From assembly GCA_023231105.1 (NCBI GenBank), contig JALNWB010000116.1, forward strand, positions 1-12,824: DNA of 12,824 nt, in the 5' to 3' direction. The notes beneath the pieces were generated by a model. It saw only the letters and a program-made list of their open reading frames with translations, was not told where the DNA came from and did not search any database. Position 1 is the stretch's first letter; every line of letters begins with the position of its first letter. Position numbers and translations under genes: made by a program. This DNA comes from Ignavibacteriaceae bacterium. Lineage in GTDB: Bacteria > Bacteroidota > Ignavibacteria > Ignavibacteriales > Ignavibacteriaceae. Below are positions 7,601-12,824 of this stretch, one piece after another.

Positions 7601-7708
7601 TTCAGCCCTTGGCATGTTTAGAATTGTAGTTAGTCCAACAACAACAGCCATAAGAAAAATTAAAAGTGTTAGTTGGGGATTTTTTACAGCGTATTCTGAT
7701 ATTTTCAT
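4664..7708 (-). CDS. RND-family efflux pump, inner-membrane subunit (AcrB-like)
   Basis: At 1014 residues this is a full-length RND transporter with the usual twelve membrane segments: one near the N-terminus (11-30), a group at about 333-480, one near 523-545 and a group at about 855-1005, with two large periplasmic loops between. Proton relay residues of the drug-efflux (HAE) type are present: D397 and D398 in 'GLLVDDSIVVIENIERWL' and K923 in 'GIEVKNTILLVDF'. 'NMPRAEDPEIP' near the start is typical of the AcrB-like branch. These motifs argue against the heavy-metal (CzcA) branch, although substrate cannot be read from them. The gene starts 15 bases after the adaptor gene, with GAGA before the ATG, in an operon with adaptor and outer membrane partners. 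It should use the proton gradient to move substrates out through the TolC-like channel. Confidence 0.95.
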   Translation of the reverse strand: MKISEYAVKNPQLTLLIFLMAVVVGLTTILNMPRAEDPEIPTLVFPVVVIYPGTSPKDMENLVVDPLEKKLSSLENIKKITSEVTDGLAVIMVIYKHGVNGDDKYQELIREVDNMRRELPQDIYSIDIQKLNPSNVNILQLALISDNAPLDKIRKTSEDLKDELEKLPQLKNVEIHGLPKRIVRVELKLDKMSSMHIPLSLVLAGIQSEGINIPGGNVKAGTKTFNIKTSSNYKSVDEIKNAIVYETNGKNIFLKDVADVYFDYESSKYITRLNTHRCVFVVAALKSGENISQTQKIYTPVIQKFKSTLPQNIDLVAQFDQADNVNRRLGGLGIDFLIAIGLVALTLLPLGNRATTIVMITIPLSVSIGIVIIYLFGFTLNQLSIVGLVVALGLLVDDSIVVIENIERWLREGHSRLEATIEATKQIGVAVIGTTATLIIAFLPLVFLPEASGDFIRSLPAAVIACVFASMIVSLTIIPFLSNKILKEHDKNYEGNIFLRAFRSIIKATYSKFLDKALNNPVKTLLIAAGIFVGSLMLFPVIGFSLFPASEKPQFLIDITTPLQSNIDYTNKIASEIESELKKYPEIKYVSTNVGKGNPFVYYNVVQKNETSNFAQMFVQLDNDLSPAKKLVLIEELRKKWYTYPGSKVEVKNFEQGANMSAPVEVRVFGENLDTLRLLAAKVEELLKQTEGTIYVNNPLSNLQSDILVDINKEKAQALGIPTINIAKTVRLAVAGFNIGKLTDDESKNVDVLVTNSKRNISSLSVFENLYVNNAQGGAVPLSQVATLRLESSPLTINHYDKTRMVSISASVNKGFLTDNVIKNVIDKMDNFNFTKGYHYEMGGELESRNDSFGGFGTVIIVTLFLFIIVLILEFKTFKSTLIVLSVIPLGIVGAVLALLVTGNSLSFVATIGLIALAGIEVKNTILLVDFTNQLRSKGATLEEAIHEAGEVRFLPIVLTSLTAIGGLMPIAVSTNPLISPLAIVIIGGLISSTLLSRVVTPVVYKLLPPKIEN

Positions 7709-7723
7709 TTCTATTCTCTTATT

Positions 7724-8770
7724 CTACTTTACAATTTTAATTATTGAGGTTTCATTTAAGTAAGCGCTCCCTGAAGTGATAAGCGCTTGAGCATTTTCAA
7801 GTCCGCTGTCAATCATTACTTTGTCTTCAACTATATCTGTTATGTTCACTTTTACTTTTTGTACGGTACGATTGTCATTTGTAATAAAAGCGTAACCGGA
7901 ATTTCTATCTCCATCTAATATTGATTCGTACGGAATAATCCAAGATGATTGTGATTGTGAAAGGGTAATTTTTGTTTTGCCGAACAAACCGCTTGCCAAT
8001 TTTCCGGAAGGTTTAGAAATTAATTTGAGATCAATAGAAAACGTTCCGGAAGATGGATCAACTCCCTCTGACTTTTTGTAAACGACCGCTTGAAGTATTT
8101 CATTAGATAGCGCGTCAACTTCAATTGAAGCATGATCGTTTAATTTGATAGCCGACCATTCATTATCACTTACGCTAACCTTCAATATCCAATTACCGTT
8201 TCCGGCACCGTTAGTTTGTAAAACCGGCATTCCAGGACTAACCATCTGCCCCTCGTTCACAAATTTTTTGAGAATGAATCCGTTGTCAATTGATCTTATT
8301 GAAGAATAATTCAAATTATATTTAGCAATGTTATATTGTTGAGTTGCAACTTCTAATGCTGTTTTTGCATCCTGGAATCGAGAAAGAGTGGCCACACTAT
8401 CTTTGTAAAGACTGCTTACTCTATTATAATCTCTCAAAGCTTTTTCATATCCCGCTTTTGCCTGAGAAACACTTGCGTCAATTTCAGTTAATTCAAGAGT
8501 CGCTAAGATTTGTCCCTTCCGCACGGCATCGCCTTCTTTAACATAAATTGCTTTGATTATTCCACCAGTCTTAAAAGAAAGAAATGTTTCATCCTCGGTG
8601 GTAAATTGCCCGGAAGCTATAATAGTTTTATTAACATTTTCTTTTGTTAATTCCATTACTCTAACCGGTATCCGCTCGTCCATCGAGTAAGTCTCTTTGG
8701 TGGTTTTATGTGCGGTAATAAATACAACGCTTACTGCGACAACGACTATTAATATTATTATTTTTTTCAT
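7724..8770 (-). CDS. RND efflux periplasmic adaptor subunit (membrane fusion protein)
   Basis: A protein of 348 residues with an N-terminal hydrophobic anchor (about 3-20). There is no lipobox cysteine, so it is probably membrane-anchored rather than a lipoprotein. The lipoyl-like half 'FKTGGIIKAIYVKEGDAVRKGQILATLE' spans about residues 66-93. A helical hairpin (about 95-150) follows, then the second lipoyl half 'SIDNGFILKKFVNEGQMVSPGMPVLQ' and a beta-barrel and membrane-proximal region with 'GLFGKTKITL'. This order is standard for AcrA/HlyD-type adaptors, though the hairpin is short. It bridges the RND pump and the outer membrane channel. It lies 17 bases after the TolC-like gene and 15 bases before the pump gene. 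AAGGA sits rather far from the ATG, so start strength is modest. Confidence 0.95.
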   Translation of the reverse strand: MKKIIILIVVVAVSVVFITAHKTTKETYSMDERIPVRVMELTKENVNKTIIASGQFTTEDETFLSFKTGGIIKAIYVKEGDAVRKGQILATLELTEIDASVSQAKAGYEKALRDYNRVSSLYKDSVATLSRFQDAKTALEVATQQYNIAKYNLNYSSIRSIDNGFILKKFVNEGQMVSPGMPVLQTNGAGNGNWILKVSVSDNEWSAIKLNDHASIEVDALSNEILQAVVYKKSEGVDPSSGTFSIDLKLISKPSGKLASGLFGKTKITLSQSQSSWIIPYESILDGDRNSGYAFITNDNRTVQKVKVNITDIVEDKVMIDSGLENAQALITSGSAYLNETSIIKIVK

Positions 8771-8787
8771 GGCTCTATATTTTCCTT

Positions 8788-10149
8788 TTAATAATCAATT
8801 TTATTAAAAATTTTTTCTCGCTCACAATTTGCCGAGGCTATCATGATTTTATATTTGTTGATGTTGACCAATAACTCCGAATTCAACAACTGAGTCCGCG
8901 CATCAATCGTCTCTAAAAAAGTATTTACTCCTTCTTGATAACCCTTCATTACCAGATTGTGATAACTCCGGGCGACTTCAAATTGTTTTAAAGATGATTG
9001 GTAATTCTGATTTGCTGTTGTTAATCCATTTGTTGCAACACTTGCACTTAATTGAAGTTGATTAGATACAAGCTGCCGATTTAGACCAGCATTTTTAAGC
9101 TCTAATTCAGATTCTTCAATTTTATAATAATTCCGAAAAGATTCGAAGATGGGAACATCAAGTTGGATTCCGAACAAATGGTATTGGGATTTGGAATTGT
9201 ATTTCCATTTCTGATCTTGAGCGCCAAGATCAAGGAACGCACTAACTTTTGGGATCCAGTAATACTTATTCATATCAACTACTGATTGACTGATACTTAT
9301 TCCTTTTTGAAGCATCATCAGCTCCTCTCTTTTGGAGAGTGAATACTCCGTGCTAAGATTAGCTGATACTTTCGCAATTTCATTTTCAAAAGAAAAATCA
9401 GAATCTATTGGAGTTTCTAACTTTCTATTCAATAAAAAATTGAAATAAGATTTTGCATTCAAAGATTGATTTTGCGCTTCGGTTTTTTGTGTTTTGATAT
9501 TTTCTATTTCACTTTCTGAACGTAATACGTAAACAGGCAAACCACTTCCGTTTTTCAACAGGGATTCATTAACCCGTTTCCCTTCATTTGCGAGAGATAA
9601 AGCGTTGTCATAGATATTTGCAGCGGCTTCAGCGCTCAAATAGTTGAAGTAGGCTGTTTTAATTTCCTTTACCAATTCCCTTTTGTACATCTCAATTTCA
9701 TACTCTGCTATTTGTGACTGTTCACTTTTTATATTACGGTTAAAGATTAAATCAGAATTTATTAACGGTAGAGATGTTCGAAACTTTACGTCATAAAATT
9801 TGTTGGGGAATAAATTTTCATTCACATTGTTTATTTGAGGAAATGCATTTGACCCGGTAAGTTGATTTAATGTTTGATAAACCGGATTCATCAAATCACC
9901 AACAGGTAGAGAAATACTCCTTCCGCCTTCTCCGCTGGTATAACTTGCGTTCAAATTTATTGATGGGAAAAAATAACTGGTTGCAATTTTAAATGAATAA
10001 ATAGCCTTCTCATAAGATATTTTCTTTTGTTGAAGCACTATATTATTCTCCATCCCTTCTTTAAGGTACTTATCTAAAACAGTTTGAGCCTCAAGATTTA
10101 TAGAAAGTAAAAGCAAAATAACCGGAAATATTTTTAAGATTGTTTTCAT
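8788..10149 (-). CDS. TolC-like outer membrane efflux protein
   Basis: A protein of 453 residues with a clear Sec signal peptide: MKTILKIF, hydrophobic PVILLLLSI, cleavage expected near 'LEAQ'. The mature part shows the two OEP repeats, each with long alpha-helical stretches ('EYEIEMYKRELVKEIKTAYFN' region near 189-210, and 'ASVATNGLTTANQNYQSSL' in the second half) that form the periplasmic tunnel. 'SINLNASYTSGEG' and 'KVSAFLDLGAQ' are membrane-strand segments. It provides the outer membrane channel for the adaptor and pump encoded next and is the first gene of that operon. The Shine-Dalgarno region is weak (AAGAAG). The 187 bases upstream carry a MarR-type operator at 10263-10283 and two overlapping TATAAT boxes, so the operon is probably controlled by the adjacent MarR protein. 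Confidence 0.95.
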   Translation of the reverse strand: MKTILKIFPVILLLLSINLEAQTVLDKYLKEGMENNIVLQQKKISYEKAIYSFKIATSYFFPSINLNASYTSGEGGRSISLPVGDLMNPVYQTLNQLTGSNAFPQINNVNENLFPNKFYDVKFRTSLPLINSDLIFNRNIKSEQSQIAEYEIEMYKRELVKEIKTAYFNYLSAEAAANIYDNALSLANEGKRVNESLLKNGSGLPVYVLRSESEIENIKTQKTEAQNQSLNAKSYFNFLLNRKLETPIDSDFSFENEIAKVSANLSTEYSLSKREELMMLQKGISISQSVVDMNKYYWIPKVSAFLDLGAQDQKWKYNSKSQYHLFGIQLDVPIFESFRNYYKIEESELELKNAGLNRQLVSNQLQLSASVATNGLTTANQNYQSSLKQFEVARSYHNLVMKGYQEGVNTFLETIDARTQLLNSELLVNINKYKIMIASANCEREKIFNKIDY

Positions 10150-10241
10150 TGTTTTTCTTCTTTTATTTTGAAATTTTTAGTTAAAATTTTTATGAATTAC
10201 GATTATTAATTTTAGATATTTGTTTTTCGTATCATATGATT

Positions 10242-10252
10242 ATTATATTATA
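10242..10252 (-). promoter_or_regulatory. Possible -10 region of the RND efflux operon
   Basis: Two overlapping TATAAT boxes lie on the minus strand (10252-10247 and 10247-10242). The -35 positions they imply fall at about 10264-10275, inside the 21-bp operator, and show no TTGACA match. A transcript would start near 10240 and leave a leader of about 90 bases. The position suits either repression or activation by a bound MarR dimer. Confidence 0.35.
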
Positions 10253-10262
10253 CATTTATAAA

Positions 10263-10283
10263 ATAGTTCATTTATCGAAATAT
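10263..10283. promoter_or_regulatory. MarR-type operator upstream of the RND operon
   Basis: A 21-bp imperfect palindrome with the symmetric pattern ATA-n-TTC-n2-T-n-A-n2-GAA-n-TAT, read on the minus strand. A copy differing at 3 of 21 positions lies in front of the MarR gene (10813-10833). Size and symmetry fit a MarR dimer site. It lies 114 bases or more upstream of the TolC-like start and covers the expected -35 region. Confidence 0.65.
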
Positions 10284-10336
10284 CAGACAACAAAATAAGC
10301 CACCTACAGCAGTGTATCCTGCTTTATTAAATTAAT

Positions 10337-10795
10337 TTACACTTTTTGTGGAAACTCGTTCTGGAGATTAGAATTAATTTTCGATAGGAGATTTAACAAC
10401 AAATCCTGCTCTTCTCCGTTCAAATATTTCAGCATACCTTCACTTATGTGAACATGATGCTCTTTATCAATGTTATAAATTCCCAAACCTTTTTCAGTAA
10501 GTTCTACATTAACAATACGCCGGTCGTCTTCTTGCCTATTTCTGACAACAAATTTTTTGCGAACTAACTTATCAACAATTGCAGTTAAAGTGCTAACAGC
10601 TAACATTAGATGATTAGAAATTTCTCTCATTATACATTGCTTTTTATCTCCGATAAATTTGATGGTCCTTAGTTCCTGCATACTTAGTTCAGCGGTAGCG
10701 CTATTTAAACATGCACATTGACTTTTCACGACAATATCCATCATTTTATCGATATAGACAGCTAATTTTTGAGCTTTTTCTTTGGAAGAGTCCAC
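10337..10795 (-). CDS. MarR-family transcriptional regulator with a CxC motif
   Basis: A cytoplasmic repressor of 152 residues, normal for MarR. The winged helix-turn-helix spans about 38-103: 'MREISNHLMLAVSTLTAIVDKLVRK' (56-80) includes the recognition helix, and the wing holds the conserved 'DDRR' (90-93) before 'IVNVELTEKG'. Terminal helices form the dimer interface. Unusual features are C27 and C29 in 'KSQCACLN', C54 in 'KKQC', and a histidine-rich 'EHHVH' (112-116), which suggest thiol or metal sensing. The start is GTG at 10795, supported by AAGGA before it; no ATG fits as well. It has its own promoter. A 21-bp palindrome at the predicted start of transcription has a near-copy upstream of the efflux operon, so it probably represses itself and that operon. 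The effector is unknown. Confidence 0.95.
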   Translation of the reverse strand: MDSSKEKAQKLAVYIDKMMDIVVKSQCACLNSATAELSMQELRTIKFIGDKKQCIMREISNHLMLAVSTLTAIVDKLVRKKFVVRNRQEDDRRIVNVELTEKGLGIYNIDKEHHVHISEGMLKYLNGEEQDLLLNLLSKINSNLQNEFPQKV

Positions 10796-10812
10796 GATAT
10801 TTCCTTAATCAT

Positions 10813-10833
10813 ATATTTCGTTTATTGAACTAT
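10813..10833. promoter_or_regulatory. MarR-type autoregulatory operator
   Basis: A 21-bp imperfect palindrome matching the one at 10263-10283 at 18 of 21 positions, in the opposite orientation. It lies 18-38 bases before the GTG of the MarR gene and just after the -7/-10 element, covering the predicted transcription start. Binding here would block transcription initiation, the usual form of MarR self-repression. Confidence 0.7.
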
Positions 10834-10835
10834 TC

Positions 10836-10866
10836 CAAAATTATATAATATTATGGTGATTGTCAA
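10836..10866 (-). promoter_or_regulatory. Promoter of the MarR gene
   Basis: On the minus strand TTGACA (10866-10861) is followed by TAATTTTG (10843-10836), an exact match to the Bacteroidota -7 consensus TAnnTTTG, with 20 bases between TTG and this element. An overlapping TATAAT (10845-10840) also fits a sigma70 -10, but at a short 15-base spacing. This is the best promoter in the window, and it separates the MarR gene from the methyltransferase operon upstream. Confidence 0.65.
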
Positions 10867-10935
10867 GAGAAAAATATAAAATCATTAAAAATAGTTTGGT
10901 GCAGAACGTTAAGAGGAGAATCGGAAAGATTTACT

Positions 10936-11724
10936 TTAATTGCCCGCAATAAAAAATAACCGCTTGAAAGGAAATAATACTTTCCCGTTTTTTTGAAAAG
11001 GATATTCTTTCCGTATTGTATTAAACACTTCGCTCTCAAAGCTAATCTTGTCATAATCATTTTCTAACTTTTCAAGAAAAGGTTTTAGACCGGTACTCCT
11101 AATCATCGCTAGAATTGATAATTGAGAATCAAGAATGTGGATGTAATCAGTTTCCCATATTTCAACAGAACTGAATAATTTTGATAATTGGTCGTAATAA
11201 AAAGAACTATTATGAATGGTGAATAATTCCGAAACTTCAGAAGTAAAAGTTTTCCAGTGTTCGTTTCGACTTATTTGAGAAATTGATTTACCCAAGGGCA
11301 TATCCCAAAATAGAGGCAATTGAACAGCGAGAAGTCCTTGCTCAGAAACCAACTTCTTTAATTTTTTTAACAGAATTTCATGATTAGGTAACCATTGAAT
11401 GGTAGCGTTGGAAAACACAATATCGAATTGTTCATCAATATCAATATTGTTCGCATCCATAATTTTCCATTCTTGTTCGGGAAAATCATTTTTTGCTTTT
11501 TGAATCATGGCAGGTGAATTATCAATTCCAACTATTTTTGATTTCGGCCATCTATCAACCAAAATTTGTGTACTATTACCCGGACCACAGCCAATATCAA
11601 TTATGTTCCGCGGATTAGAAAAATTTATACGCGAAATTAAATCAATAGATGGTTGTGTTCTTTCATTATGATATTTTAAATATAGTTCGGGATTCCAATC
11701 TTTGTTCGCCATAATAAGTTCCAT
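10936..11724 (-). CDS. tam: Trans-aconitate 2-methyltransferase
   Basis: A SAM-dependent class I methyltransferase of 262 residues that should methylate trans-aconitate, the spontaneous and inhibitory isomer of cis-aconitate, to its monomethyl ester. It resembles E. coli Tam along its whole length: 'DWNPELYLKYHNERTQP' at the start, SAM motif I 'DIGCGPGN' (43-50), 'VGIDNSPAMI' (65-74), 'FSNATIQWLPNHEILL' (104-119), 'LLAVQLP', 'STGLKPFLEKL' and the closing 'YPFQKNGKVLFPFKRLFFIA'. The ATG at 11724 has AAGG six bases before it; a second in-frame ATG four codons later lacks one. It starts 28 bases after the PEP mutase-family gene, so the two are probably co-transcribed. Substrate assignment rests on family resemblance. 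Confidence 0.85.
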   Translation of the reverse strand: MELIMANKDWNPELYLKYHNERTQPSIDLISRINFSNPRNIIDIGCGPGNSTQILVDRWPKSKIVGIDNSPAMIQKAKNDFPEQEWKIMDANNIDIDEQFDIVFSNATIQWLPNHEILLKKLKKLVSEQGLLAVQLPLFWDMPLGKSISQISRNEHWKTFTSEVSELFTIHNSSFYYDQLSKLFSSVEIWETDYIHILDSQLSILAMIRSTGLKPFLEKLENDYDKISFESEVFNTIRKEYPFQKNGKVLFPFKRLFFIAGN

Positions 11725-11752
11725 TGTTTACCTTTTAGAATATCCGATTAAT

Positions 11753-12613
11753 TTATTGAAACCAACTATTCACTTCTGAATATGAAATATTTCCGCTTGT
11801 AAATTGTGTGTATGTCCCTTGATTTTTAATTTCCTTTGCGATACTTCTAATGAGATCGAATGCGACTCTCATAATACGTGGTCCAAAGCTGACACGAGCA
11901 ATACCGATTTTTTCAAGTTCATGAATAGGCGGCGCATTTACTCCGGCAATAATATTTATTGGGGCATCAATTTCATTCACTAATGTAGTCATGTCAGATT
12001 TATTCAAATCGCCCATATCCGGAACAAAGATACAATCAGCACCGGCTTTTTTATATCGATTAGCCCGGTTCACTGCTTGCTCAATTTTATTATTGGTGTT
12101 ATCCTCCGACACCAGGAAAACATCAGTACGGGCATTAATGACCAAGTGAATATTTTCTTTTTCTGCCATTTCCCTAATTGCAGAAATTTTATCACATTGA
12201 AAATGAACATCGTAAAGCGCACTTGAGTGATAGTTCGAATTACCTCCAACACTATCTTCTAAATTAATTCCCACAGTCCCAACCTCCAATACCTTTTTTG
12301 CCGTCTCCACAACGCCTTCTACTGATTCCGAATACCCGGCTTCAATATCAACACTAACCGGCAAATTAGTACTTTCGACAATTCTCTTAATAATTACAAG
12401 AGATTCATCAAAAGTCATTATTTGTCCATCAGGATAACCTAATACGGATGAAATGCCTGCGCTTGTAGTTCCTAACGCTTTGAAATTCTCCAGTTCAAAT
12501 ATTTTTGTGCTCGCGGCATCCCAAACATTTGGAAGAATCAGAATTTCAGGAGCGTTGTGCAACTCTAAAAAATAATTCGCTTTTTGTTTTTGAAGTTCTT
12601 TATCTAATTTCAT
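11753..12613 (-). CDS. Isocitrate lyase/phosphoenolpyruvate mutase family protein
   Basis: A cytoplasmic alpha/beta-barrel enzyme of 286 residues in the PEP mutase branch. Visible motifs are 'LPNVWDAASTKIFE' (27-40), 'GTTSAGISSVLGYPDG' (48-63), 'VSVDIEAGY' with D89 and E91 (87-94), 'GINLEDS' with E119 and D120 (115-121), and 'INARTDVF' (159-166). The acidic residues match those binding Mg and the carboxylates of the substrate. The catalytic KKCGH loop of isocitrate lyases is absent, so it is not a typical isocitrate or methylisocitrate lyase. Many such proteins have no known substrate; 2-oxoacid lyase, hydrolase or mutase activity are all possible. The ATG at 12613 follows GGAGG at four bases. 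It starts 16 bases after the DGC-protein gene and precedes the aconitate methyltransferase gene, suggesting tricarboxylate-related metabolism. Confidence 0.9.
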   Translation of the reverse strand: MKLDKELQKQKANYFLELHNAPEILILPNVWDAASTKIFELENFKALGTTSAGISSVLGYPDGQIMTFDESLVIIKRIVESTNLPVSVDIEAGYSESVEGVVETAKKVLEVGTVGINLEDSVGGNSNYHSSALYDVHFQCDKISAIREMAEKENIHLVINARTDVFLVSEDNTNNKIEQAVNRANRYKKAGADCIFVPDMGDLNKSDMTTLVNEIDAPINIIAGVNAPPIHELEKIGIARVSFGPRIMRVAFDLIRSIAKEIKNQGTYTQFTSGNISYSEVNSWFQ

Positions 12614-12629
12614 TTTCCTCCATTCGATT

Positions 12630-12824
12630 TTAACTCATTATTATTGTTTTAATGTTGTCCGTTGCTTCAATACTATATTTTATTAATTCATCTTCCGTTA
12701 CTTCGTTAATTGCGAAAAGATTTTTGTTGAAGTTATAATATTTATCAACAATAATTACTTCAGTTTCTAAATCCGGGATTACACCTTTCATCATTCTGGA
12801 AGCACATTCAATCACGCACCCTTC
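12630..12824 (-). CDS. C-terminal part of a DGC-domain putative zinc-binding protein
   Basis: The frame is open to the window edge and ends at TAA 12632-12630, giving the last 64 residues. It begins 'EGCVIECASRMMKGVIP', which matches the late 'DGC...C' cysteine motif of DGC-domain proteins, a small family with four conserved cysteines thought to bind zinc. The remaining cysteines would be upstream of the window. The GTG at 12815 is probably internal, since the motif begins three codons before it. The product is likely a soluble protein of unknown role. It is encoded 16 bases before the PEP mutase-family gene and is probably in the same operon. Confidence 0.65.
   Translation of the reverse strand, partial: EGCVIECASRMMKGVIPDLETEVIIVDKYYNFNKNLFAINEVTEDELIKYSIEATDNIKTIIMS

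Noticed and set aside
10231..10240. ATCATATGAT palindrome as a second operator
   Set aside because: A 10-bp AT-rich palindrome is expected by chance here, and it does not match the 21-bp operator pattern.
10296..10326. Terminator between the MarR gene and the efflux operon
   Set aside because: AGCAG and CTGCT form only a 5-bp stem and no T-run follows directly on the minus strand; too weak to call.
10863..11060. Minus-strand open frame overlapping the end of tam
   Set aside because: It overlaps conserved tam codons in another phase and covers the MarR promoter; it has no domain or start signal.
1..12824. CRISPR array, toxin-antitoxin pair or phage structural genes
   Set aside because: No regularly spaced repeats, no small overlapping gene pair with such motifs and no phage proteins are visible.

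Overview
The window is AT-rich, and every recognisable gene lies on the minus strand. Several traits point to a Bacteroidota/Chlorobi-type bacterium, perhaps Ignavibacteria: a LytS/LytTR two-component pair, a MarR promoter that fits the Bacteroidota TTG...TAnnTTTG pattern, few Shine-Dalgarno sites on several genes, and a secreted protein with an 'ENFESG' start. This assignment is inference; no taxonomic marker gene is present.

Layout, right to left in the direction of transcription. (1) 12824-10936: a putative operon of a DGC-type zinc-binding protein (5' end outside the window), a PEP mutase/isocitrate lyase family enzyme and a trans-aconitate methyltransferase. (2) 10866-10337: a MarR-family repressor with its own promoter. 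A 21-bp operator-like sequence sits at its predicted transcription start, and a near-copy lies upstream of the next operon. (3) 10149-3598: an efflux operon in the order TolC-like outer membrane protein, periplasmic adaptor, RND pump, and a CSC-motif permease of the ArsP/YraQ type. A small ArsD-like vicinal-cysteine protein follows at 3369-3034. (4) 3506-3575: a long inverted repeat holding a tiny plus-strand ORF with a perfect Shine-Dalgarno sequence, possibly a decayed insertion sequence. (5) 2688-2729: the 3' half of a tRNA-Thr(UGU) gene followed by a rho-independent terminator. The 5' half is missing, as at the distal attachment site of an integrative element. (6) 2489-677: a LytS-type sensor kinase and a LytTR response regulator one base apart. 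(7) 432-1: the start of a secreted protein that runs off the window.

Two regulatory circuits can be read from the DNA. The MarR protein probably represses itself and the RND operon through the shared operator. The LytTR regulator probably binds paired half-sites with a 20-bp period, found both upstream of the kinase gene and upstream of the secreted-protein gene. The tRNA fragment suggests that everything to its right (the efflux block and perhaps the metabolic operon) is imported accessory DNA, while the two-component system is on the resident chromosome.

The most novel-looking unit is the MarR-controlled TolC/adaptor/RND/permease/CC-protein set. Cysteine pairs recur in its regulator (CxC), permease (CSC) and small protein (CC), which hints at handling of a thiol-reactive metalloid or soft metal. 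The substrate cannot be proved from sequence.
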